NCBI RefSeq assembly: GCF_019393635.1
Contig: NC_057866.1
Location: forward strand, 1,065,001-1,129,000
DNA: 64,000 bases
Direction of reading: 5' to 3'
From: Dromiciops gliroides
Taxonomy: Eukaryota; Chordata; Mammalia; Microbiotheria; Microbiotheriidae
In this document: piece after piece, positions 1 through 11,300 of the stretch
Layout of the letters: the number at the start of each line of letters is the position of its first letter
Position numbering within the stretch: position 1 is the stretch's first letter
Notes under the pieces: generated by a model
Seen by the model: the letters and a program-made list of their open reading frames with translations, nothing else
Told to the model about the DNA's origin: nothing
The model's database searches: none
Translations under genes and position numbers: made by a program

Positions 1-1035
1 TAAGAGCTAGTGAGCTAGTGCTCCTCTTCACTCTGGGACTAAGACCCAAAGCCATGTATGGACAATGCAACAGGGTCCTACACCCAGTGTAGGCAAAGGA
101 TCCCCTGTAATCTCCTGACCAATCCTTCAATCCTCTTATTATCCATGGCTTGAGAGCTCGTGAAGATGCTATTGCCACTGATGAACTGCCTCCAAGGCCT
201 GCAGCTGGGCTCCAGGTGCAACTGCCATCCCACTGGGACAGACCTGTCCTACTGATCTCCTAAGCTGTTGTTTCACCCTGACCTTTTGTTGGTTCTGCCC
301 CTGCAGAATTCGACTGGAGAGGAACTGGGGAGAGCTCAGGTGAGTGAGACGCTTCCTTGGCTCGGCCATCTTGGCTCCACCTCCCCAGGAGAGGTCAGCA
401 GCAGGACTGTGGTCGAAGGTGGGCCTTAGAGGTAATATGCAGCTGGCAGAGCCGGCCACCTGGAGACCCCTGAGGCTGGAGGGTTCGGGACATTTTGGTT
501 GGTATCAGAGCAGGATGGGGTTTTCTCAGTTTCACTCTGACCCTCAGGCCTGTCAAATGAGCCAGATCTGGGGAGCACTGGACCCTCTGGGCATCTAAGT
601 GAATCCCTCTCCTTCTATCAGCTGGTCTCTGTTCTGGGTGCAAGCAGGCTGCCCATCCTGAGTCCCTGGAAGGGGATTCCTGACCAGCAGTTGCTAGGGA
701 GCCCTGTTCCAGTACCCCACACTCTGAGACCTTGAGATCTGGGGAAAGTCACCAAGCAAACACTGCTCCACGGGAAAAGCAGCTTCTTGGGCCTCACACT
801 AAGGATCCAATGGAAGTCATTCCCTTCTAAGCTTGAGCGGCTATGCCACCCCAAGGAAGTGAAGAGGAGGGGGCAGCCCAGCAAGAGAATCCATTCACGA
901 GGCAGGAGAAGCCAGCTGGTCGGTGGTTAAACCACCACCATCCATCTCCCAGCAGGACAGAATCAGAGCAAACTGGGAACTAAGCTCCCAGGCCAGCCTG
1001 CATGCCACAGGCATCCTGGCACTGCCAAGACCTAC
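1..1035. other. CHID1 intron 6 (part): no recognised feature
   Basis: Both strands were read for the next CHID1 exon and for SINE, MIR or L1 signatures. None was convincing. Short ORFs here have no splice or homology support. Confidence 0.5.
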
Positions 1036-4000
1036 CTTTGCCACCTGGACCAAGGTCTTAGCAAGTTCTTCTATCTCGTCTTCACTGCTAAACAGGCTTT
1101 TGTAGTCATCCCGAGTCCACTTGTCAAACAAGATCCGGGGCACTGAAAAGGATGTGCCAGGGAGAAGGGTGAAGAGCTATGGGAGCTGCCCATACTTCTA
1201 CCCTTTAGGGGGTTGGCTTTGGGGGTCTTTGGAGGAGGAAGAAGAGGAGGAGGGGAAGAGAAGGAAGAGGTAGGAGGGAAGAGGGGGAAGGAGGTGGGGG
1301 GGGGGAGAAGGGAAAAGGAAGGAAGTGGGAGAAGAGGGAGGAGGAGGGAAGGAGGTGGGGTGGGGGGAGAGGGAGGAGGGAAGAGGGGAAGGGAAGAGGT
1401 AGGGGAGACCCTGTCTACAGTAGTAAGCTCACTAGACCCTGGGCAGCCCAAAAAGGAAAGCTGGCGATAGAGACAGACAGATGCACATGCGCCCTCTTCC
1501 ACCTGTCTCTGTCTGTTTCCCTCCCTGGCACCTGGTGAGGCTGTGAGCCCTGCTTATCAGCCCTCCCTTCCTTAAGGCAAGGGTGCTCTCCATGGTGCTG
1601 ATCTGTGGGTCTCCAGACTGCTGGAGCAGAGGCACCACATTGGGGAGCTCCCTCACCCAGCCCCCCCCCCCCCCCCCAGCCTGCTCCCTTTCCACATGCC
1701 CCACTCACCGATGCGGACATTTTTCGTTTGCTTCTTAACGCTTTTCATCCAGTCTGTTAGAAGAGCAAGAGAAGATGTGTGAAAAGGCCCCCATGAACCC
1801 TCTGGACAGAACTGACCATATCAACAATAGAACTCCTGTGTCCTCGTGACTGTGACATCAGTCATAGTGGCAGCTAAGAGGCAGCTCCAGAGAGGGAGCC
1901 CAGCCCAGCCCAGGGGCTGCCTCTCCCCCTCGGACAGGGCTGGCCAGCAAACTACTCACTTCACAGACAACCCTGGCCTAGTCCTGAGCTGACCGGTCCT
2001 GGCACAGCATCCAGAGTGTCAGCAGCTCCAGCAGCCTGCCAACATGTCAAGAGGTCCGGAAGGGCCAGGCTCCCTTCTCCCTCAACTCCTGGCCTCCACC
2101 CAGGCCAGCCCCAGGCTAGGAGGCCTGTTAGGCTTCCCTCCCCCAGAATGGCCTGGCCTAGTGACCCTACTGCAGAGGAGGCCGGGATGGGGATCTCGCC
2201 CCTTAAGCCCCACCAGGATTCTGAACTCTCATTCAGGTCTCCTCTTTTTGGCAAGGTCAGTTCTGGCAGTCTGTCCCCAAGCATGGGCCTCAAACACTAC
2301 CTGGAAGAGCCAGGCACTGTGCTGCCAAGGGAATATGCCCCACTGCCCCATACAATGACAGTTGGGGGGGGGGGTGGTGTCTACACTGTGTCAAGATAAT
2401 GGAATGTGATAGATGAGATTTAGCAGATACTCAGGGGCCCACCTGGAGACTGGTTTAAACTGATTGAATTGGATAAGGTGACTGACTACTGACTGGATTA
2501 TTGGCTTACTTCGAGTTTACTGGATTTTAAGCACATCTGGCTGGTACTCAAGGGTACTTAAGAAAGTAATTGTTCTCAGAAGCTAAAAACTTTGAACTTT
2601 ACATTGAGATCACCTTCTGGTCCAGTGAACCAATGAATTTGAATGACACTAGCCAATCAGCTTGAAGAACTTCCCATTTCTGGGAGGGGAACCGGAAGGA
2701 GGAAGTGGACTCTCGTGAGAGAGCTCGGCCTTTTTGGCTGCGAGAGCTGTCGTAGTGGCAGAGAACTTGAGAAGTGGGAGCTTAGGAAGGCTAGAATTGC
2801 CAGGTTATAGGAAATCTGTTCGCAATCTTTCTCTTTCTTTTACTATTTTTCAATAAACCCTTAAAAAACCTAAACTCGTTTATCAGTGATTTTAGTCAGT
2901 TTCCCCCAAAACTGGGGGAGACAGATTAGAACCCACATTTAGAATTTTAAATTACACAACCCCCCATATGTGTACACACACCACAATGTGTCCTCAGAAG
3001 ATGTACCCACACACCCACATGCATACATACCACAGTGTCACATACATGTATACACATACCACACAGCGCACAGATTAGCATAGATACACAACTCACACAC
3101 TTGCACACATGTGTACACACATCACACATTCGTACACCCCCATGTGTACTCACAGAGACACACGCTCAGAGAGCCTCCTCCCCCTCCCCTTCCCCACCCC
3201 TTCCTCCCTCAGCCCTCAGGCCCATACCCAAAGTGGCCTGAGCACTGCCCGTGTCCTAGAGCTGACCACAGGGCCCTGACCCGACCCCAGCTCTCCCTTC
3301 CAGGCCCCTGCCCCCCCCCCCAAGCAGACAAATGGGTGCCAGGTGAGGCAGGTACCTTGGTCGGTGTCCTGAAGGCCCAAGATCTGGTATAGTTCTTGGC
3401 CCCGCCTCTTCACCTGCAGCCAGACTGGAGAGATCATTGTGAACTTGTTCCCAAAAATCTTGGCGATATCATAGCCATGGTTGTTCCACTTGCAAGAGGA
3501 CAGAGCAGAAAGCAGAAGAGTGAGGACCCCTGGTGGGTCTGGCCTGAAGCCCCAGGTCAGGGCTGGGGCTGGCACTGAGGCTCACAGGGCTGGAGCCCTG
3601 GGCAGGGGTACCCGAGACGATGAAGGCAATCTCCTGGAGGGATTAAGGAGGAAAGCGAGGAACCAGAGGACTTGAGGAATAACCCGCAGTGAGGCGTCTG
3701 AACTCCGGTCCTCAGACTCCAGCCCCAGCCCCAGGCGGGTCTCCTGGGCCAGTGGCTCTGGACTTGACGGGCCGCAGCAGAGGGCCCATGGAGGAGCTGC
3801 CCTGACCCTCAGAGGTCCTGCTGAGCACCCACAGCAGGTGCCTACCCACTGTGCTCCCTGACCCAGGCCAGCTTCTCTGCTGGGCCTGTGGTGGTCTCCT
3901 TCCTGCTGTCGGAAATCCTTCCCGGCCAGGTGAAAGTGACCTCCCCTTCCTGGGGTCTTGGGGCCCTCTGGTCAGTGTGACTGTGGTGTAGCTTCCTCCT

Positions 4001-5300
4001 GCAGCCCTGTGGCCCCCCTTTTCTTTGTTTCTCACTCTTACACACACACACACGCACATACACACAGCACAATATACATGCATACATACACTATACATGT
4101 ATACGTGGCACAACATACACACACTACCCCACACATGATACAACACACATGTACACCCATACAGGCACACACGGCACAGCACACGTGTACAGATACACTC
4201 ACATGTGTGTGCACATACACACTTAGGGAGTCCCAAGGCAGGGAGAAGACCCCTGGGATCCAGCACAGGACCCAGTGTGGAGAAACTGCTCGATAAACGG
4301 CCGGGACGTAAAGTGGGGTGCAGGCCCTGCTCCTTCCCTGTTTCCTGCCCCCAAGGACACAGCAGCTGAGGTACAGACATGCCGCCCTCTGCAACACCTC
4401 CTACATCTCAGACTTGGAGGCCTAAGGGACCCCGCAGGGCATCGTGGGCACCTTTTCATTTGACAGTTTGAAACTGAGGCCCAAGAATGGGAAAAGGACT
4501 TGCCTACAGTCATGTAGCCTGCATAGAAGCTGGACTTGAACTCAGGTCTTCCTGATGCCGAGCCCAGAGCCACTTGACAAGCTGGCCCTTCCTCCTTAGT
4601 CCCGTGGCTGCTGCCTGGTGCTACTCTAATAACGGAGGCACCTGGGTTTCCGGTCTCTCCTCTCCCAGCCATTCTTAATACCGGCCTAAGACACTTTCCT
4701 CTGCTCAGTAACTTTCTGTGGCTCCCTACTTCCTCCTATCTCTTGTTCTTCAAGGCCTTCCCCATTTGGCTCCAGCCAACCTTGCCAGGCTCATTACTTA
4801 GCGCTTTCTTCCACACCCTTCCTATCCTGACCAACACTGCTTCCTGGGCAGCTGGGGGCGTGGGGTGGGCGAGTACCACACTGTACAGTCTGGAGTCAGG
4901 ACGACCCAAGTTCAAATCCAGGCTTAGACACTCACTCATTGTGTGACCCTGGAAAAGTCCCTTAACCAACATTTGGGGATAATAATAGCACCTCCCTCCT
5001 CGGCTGGGTGAGGATCAAATGAGACAATAATGTAAAGTGCCAGCACAGTCCCTGGCACACAGCAGGTGCCTAATAAGTGTTCATTCCCTTCCCTTTGTGT
5101 CTGGCCTGGGTGCTTTGGTACAAGCTGCCCACCTCTGGAGCCCCCAGCCCCTCAGGGCTCATGTCATACATGAGATCCCTGACCCCCCTCCAAGGTACCT
5201 GGTCTTTCCCCCAACCCAGGAAGTACTTTGTATACTCCTGCCTGACTGCTCTGTGTCCCTGTAAACTGTAAGTTTCCTAAGAGTGAAGGCTGTCCTGTGC

Positions 5301-5334
<34 letters not shown>

Positions 5335-8300
5335 ATGTATGTGCATGCACGTATATGAAGGTGGCCCTGAGGCAGCCTCCGTGGTCAGTGGGGCATACCT
5401 AGGAACTGCTGCAGGGCCCCCTTCACCAAGATCCTTGGGGACGGTTCCAGAGAAACTGGGAAGGCTTGTGGGCACCAATGTGGGCAGCCCTGCAGATGTG
5501 CTGATGGAGGCCGGCGCTTCTGGGCAGTCCCAGACATGTTTCTTACGAGCACTTTGTTTTGTTTTGTAAGTTGGGGGCAGGGAGGGGTTGTTAATGGGAA
5601 AAAATGAAATTTAATTTCAGCTTTAAAAAAGAATTCTAGCCATGTCCAGACTGAGGGCATCTGGATTCTGGGCAGACTAAGGAAGGGTCTGTCTAGAGCA
5701 CTGATCAGGCCCCTGCCAGGTGCCAGGCGCTGCTCCAAGGGCTGGGGCGTGGTTCACACAGGGTCCATGGAAGCCAATCTAGAGAGGAGCAGGGAAAGGC
5801 CCCCTGGCAGCTGGGAGACCTGGCTGAGTCCTAAAGGGGGCCAGGAGGCAGAGGGGCAGGAGAAGCCTTCCAGCCAGGGGGGCCAGCCCGTGCAAAGCCT
5901 TGGAGGTAGGAGATGAGTGTCATGGGACAGGACAAGTGAGGGCACAGTGGCAGACCCAGAGAAGGCAGGGAGGAGGGCCCAGGGAGGGCTCACCACACCC
6001 GGGGACTTTACACCCCAGCCTGAAGGGCAGAGGAAGCCAGAGTTTACAGAGGGGAGAGAGGCTGTGTAAGTAACCAATCACACCATGGTACAATGGATGT
6101 ATGAACACACACACACACAGTGCACACATATGCACGCAGGCACACACCCACCCACCACTATCACACACAGATGCATAGTATGTGCACTACACAATGCATG
6201 CCCCTCACAGCCAGACATGCATACAAACATGATAGACACATACACACATGAATCTTCCCCACACAATCACACATGCACTCATGAACACTCACACACATGC
6301 ATATGAATATTCCCCACACACTCACACACACGAATCCTCCCCACACACTCACACTCACATGCAAACGCGCACACGAATCTTCCCCACACACTCACTTATA
6401 CACATGCATATGAATCTTCCCCACATACACGTGCACTCACATGCATGTGAATCCTCCCCATGTACACACACACACACACACACACACATTCACACTCAGA
6501 CCCTACACGGGTGCCTCAGCTTCTAATGGGCAGCCACAAGCGCCCCCCATTTTGCCCTCCCTCCCTTCTCCAGAGGCACTGGCGCCCGGCCCGCTGCCCT
6601 CCTTACCGGCGTGACGTAGCCCAGGATGTGCCCAGGGAAGTGTCTCTGCTTGGTCTTGTGGGCACAGTAGCTGCTGTGCTCTAACACCACGTCCTGAGCC
6701 TTGAGGTCCGAAACCACTAAACCCCGTTCTTGGACGGTCAGTGTGGACAGCTGGGTCTGGGTGAGGAGAAGACAAAAACAAGACAGAGAAGAGGCCCCTA
6801 GTTAGCATGTTCCTGGTTCCTCCTAGTGCCCCCCTGCCACGGGAAGGTGCAGCTGGCCTGGGCACTTCCTTCAGACCAGCCAAAGGCTGCCAGAGGCTGC
6901 ATCAAGGAGGGCCTGGCACAAGAGAAGTGTCCCGGACACACGGTGCCCAAGGCCCCGGCCCTCCCGGGCCTCCAGAAAACAGCTGCCACTGGCCTCCCTA
7001 GGCAGGGCCTTCCTATTGAGTCCAGGCTCTGTGCCTCAAACAAGGGCAGGACAGGCTCCTTGGGGGCGGCTGCCCAGGCTGGACCACACGGCCTCTTCCT
7101 TACCTCACCTGGCCCCTCTCCCATCACCAAGCCTGGCCTGCTACTATGGCCTCCTTCCCCTCAAGAGCCCCCAGACTCAGAGACAAATGCCTCAGCCTGT
7201 CCTTTGCCACCTGGCTCCACCTCTCGCTAGACAGGTCCCGTCCCACATTTCCTCCCCGTGTTCTTGACCTCCTTGCTGTTCCCCGGGCATGGCGCCATCT
7301 CTCACCTCCACGCCTTTGCCCTGGTGGCCCCCCCCATGCCCACATGTCTGCCCTCCTCTCCTGTGCTCCTCAGAATGCTTAGCTCCTGCCCAGCACAGCC
7401 TGCTCTGTGCCCCCAGCGTTTGCTGACCCCCGACTGTGCCACTGTTAGGGAGCTCTCCCCCGCCCCACAGTTCTGTTTTCCATGCTCGGATGGCAGGGAC
7501 TCTCAGGTCTGGCTCTGGGGACCCAGCGCTGAGCGTGCTCACGACAGATGAACACTCTGGGGACTGGGTCCCAGTGTAAAATACCCAAACCTTCCCCAAC
7601 GGATAAATGGTCAAAGGGTACGAACAGGCCGTGTTCAGATGAAGAAAATCAAAGCTATCAACAGTCAGAAAAAAATGCTCTCAACCCCTATTGGTTAAAG
7701 AAATGCAAATGGTCACCTCCCATCTATCAGACTGGCTAATGTGACAGAAAAGGAAAATGACACATGCTGGAGGGGATGTAGGAAAACTGGGACATGATGC
7801 ATTGTTGGTGGACTTGTGAACTGGTCCAACCATCCTAGAAAGCACTTTGGAATTATGCCCAAAGGGCTATAAAACTGCACACACCAAAAATACCACTGCT
7901 AGGTCTGTACCCCAGAGAGATAAAAAAAAATGAAAACATTTATAGCAGCTTTTTTGTGGTGGCAAAGAATTGGTGTCCACTGGGGATGGCTGAACAAGCT
8001 GTGGTCTATGGTTGTCATGGAGGACCACTGTGTGTAAGAAAGGACAAAGGGATGCTTTCAGAAGAAGCTGGCATGAGACCTCCATGAATGGATGCAAATG
8101 AAGTGAGCAGAACCGGGAGATCGTTGGGCACAGGAACAGCAGCGTTGTCCTGATGATTGCCTGGAAAAAACTTGGCAGCTCTCAGGTACCCCGCTGTCCG
8201 AGACAGCACCCAAACGCTCACAAGTGAAGTGCTGCCCCGCCCCCCAACTGGTGAGAGAACTGACAAACTCTGAGTGCAGATGAAATAGAATTTTCTCACT

Positions 8301-11300
8301 TGTTTTCAACATGGCTAATATGGAAGTGTGGTTGGCCTGATTTTGAATGTATAATTGAAGCCATTTTATGTGCCTTCTCAGTGGGTAAGGGAGGGGGATG
8401 GAGAGAGAGAGAATTTGGGACTCGAAACTGAAAAAGAAAAGAAGGCTGAAAATAAACAAATGATGAATTTAGAAAATGATCATATTTAAAAAGTAGACAC
8501 GGAAGGGGCGGCTAGGTGGCGCAGTGGATAGAGCGCCGGCCCTGGACTCAGGAGGACCTGAGTTCAAATCTGGCCTCAGACACTTGACATTAGCTGTGTG
8601 ACCCTGGGCAAGTCACTTAACCTCCATTACCCCACCCAAAAAACCCAAAAAGTTGACAGAATGATGGAAACAGGAGTGGGAAAAACAAAAAATGAACACA
8701 AATTCTCACTTAAAAAAATGAATGCTTCTCTGATCGATTATATGGGAGAAACCATCCAAATGTTTCCCACTGGTGCTGGGGGCCTCAGGAAAGGAGAAGC
8801 AGCCTTGTGGTGGTCCTGGGTCCAGGAAGTAACCCTGCCTTCCTGTCCCAAGAGCTCTAGCAGCCCCCACTGAGTCAGCTGGGAAGAGGAGTCTGCATTT
8901 TCCAGGGTCCCAGGCTTTTTTCTTTCTCTCTCTTTTTTTTTTTTTGCGGGGCAATGAGGGTTAAGTGACTTGCCCAGGGTCACACAGCTATTAAGTGTCA
9001 AGTGTCTGAGGCCTGATTTGAACTCAGGTCCTCCTGAATCCAGGGCCAGTGCTCTATCTACTGCGCCACCTAGCTGCCCCCAGTCCCAGGCTTTTTTAAG
9101 AGTGGATCATGGCAACCCCCGCTTTAAAAAGGCCAGAGACAAAAGTAGAAAAGCCAAAGCAAACTCTGGTCTGGCCAGGAAAGGAAATGCAGCTGGAAGG
9201 AGGTAGGTCTGGTCTGGGCGGCGGAGGTGAGGTTGCCTCTGGGATGCAGGTGAGGATGCTCGAGGGACAGAGCGGGGACTGGCTCACTCACTCCTCCTCC
9301 TGACCCCTTCCTCAGATGCCCCACCAGGAAATTCACAGGCATTCTGGGTAACAACAGATACCCCCAAGGCCTCAGTCTGAGCAAGCGAGCAGCCAAGAGC
9401 ACAACGGGTACAAGCCGGGGGGGGGGGGGGGGCGGCAGAGACCCTGGCCCAGAGACCACTCTGCTCCTGGGGCCCACGCCACAGTCCTACCTTCTCCTGC
9501 AGAGTTTTGGAGGTCACTTTTTTGGGGTCTGACTTGGCCAGGGTCGCAGCACCAAAGGCCCAGGCCAGGGCAAAGCAAATCAGAGGCGGGAGGCTTCTCA
9601 TGGTCGGGGCCACACCAGGCCACGGAGCTCTGCTGGATGAGGAAGGAAGAGAACAGTTCAGGCTTTGGGGCTTTCTACTTTATGCGGTGCCTCTGCTCAT
9701 GGCAGGCTCCAGAACCTGACATCTGCTGACAGCTGGGACCACGGAGCTGGGTCAGGAAGAGCCTCCCACTCGAGCCAGCCAGTGGGGCATAGTCCCAGCC
9801 TCCTCCCAGCTGGGCCCACAAACAGAGGAGAGGGCACTGGCTCTCTGGATGGGAGCCGAGCAGGGAGCTGGGGCCTTCCTGGTGAGGACACAGGGAGGTC
9901 CTGGGCCACCGGGCCATCGGCACTGACTGCCAGAAAAGCTCCACAAAGAATCGAGCTCAGACCAAGCCCCCCGGAGCTTCAGGCACTCAAGTCATGTCCC
10001 CTACAAGTCCTGAGGCTCCCCTGAACATCTGAAGGCAACAGCCAAGGTCAGGCAGGAAGGATGGTGGCCAGAGGAAATCCCAGACCGATCCAGACCACCC
10101 TCTTAAGCACAGGAAGCCTCCTCAAGTCGCTTGAGATCCACCCCAGTGGAGAGGGCAGAGGATGGGGCGGGTCACCAAGAAGCATTTCTTGGGCCCTCAG
10201 CCCTGGATGAGGGGTTTGAGGGAGAGGATGAAGGCAGTGAGGGGAGTCTGCAGGGTGGGGGGACCATTCCCTCTGGCACACCTTGCTGCCCATCCCTAGG
10301 CAGAGCAACGAGCTGAGTCTAAGGAACCAAGGCCCCTTCCAGGGAGACACAACCCCCCCCCCCCCCCCCCCCCCCCCCCGCCCCACTGCCAAGCCCCACT
10401 GAGAAGATGCTTAGTCACATCTATACACCTGAGGAAGACTGGGTGCAGCTGGCTGGGGGGAGGCGGCATGGAGCTGCCAGACGACCCAGGCAAAGACCTG
10501 CTGGCTTCCAAGGGGCCCTGGGGCTCTCACCAGCTCCACTTCCTGAAAAGCCCTGGGCCCTAAAGGGATCCCATCTGCTCAATGCCCCCCAAAACCAATA
10601 GGCCAAGAAGTCCCGAGCCCCAGAGGGGCCTCCACTGGCCTCCCTCCCCAAACCAACAGGCCAAGAAGTCCAGGTCCTAACAGGACCAAGCACCCACCAG
10701 GTCATGGAGCCCAGGGCTTTAAAGCCCCCACCCCCATAATGCTCAAGAAGCAGCAGGGCCGGAGAGGAGCATCAGAGGACGCGGCATTCAAGGGCATGAG
10801 AAGGACCTGCAGGAGACCCCCGGGCAGCTTCAAAAGGGGGCAAGTCCCTGCTTTTCCCTCCTCAGGGAAGCAGCTTGGACAAAGGTGGGGAGAAAGCCAG
10901 CCAGTGCTAGCCGGGCTCTGACCGGTGCTGGCAGAAGCCAGAAGAGGGGTACCCACGGTGGGTTCGGCCACCTCTGACCCTCTGCGGCCACTGCCCCGGG
11001 CATCTCCAGCTCCCCTCCGCCGTGGTACAAGTGCAGAGAACCGAGCAGGACGCCCAGCACAGAGCCAATCCTAGTCTGCCTCCCTCTCCTCATCAGTAAA
11101 ATCACCCCAACCTCCCAGGGTGGCCACGACACTCGGCTGCTTAGTGGTGCTTAGGGTGCCTGGCACACCATAGGTGCTCAATGCTTGTTTGCCTCCCTGG
11201 GACAAACGGAAAGGGAATTGCTACAAAGCAAGACGATGGAGTGGGGAGGGGGGAGAAGGGGCACAGGGCAGGGGGGGTCACGGTGTAAGGGGTGGCAGCG

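Noticed and set aside
1..1035. CHID1 exon 7 (NQHFDGFVVE-type)
   Set aside because: Neither strand shows this sequence between usable splice sites; it must lie outside the window.
1071..1502. Pro/Ser-rich open frame overlapping CHID1 exon 6
   Set aside because: It is made by the purine tract at 1213-1403 and is in the wrong frame relative to the conserved exon.
8505..8600. tRNA gene from the A- and B-box-like motifs
   Set aside because: The motifs are the tRNA-derived head of the SINE; the fold is not kept and many copies share it.
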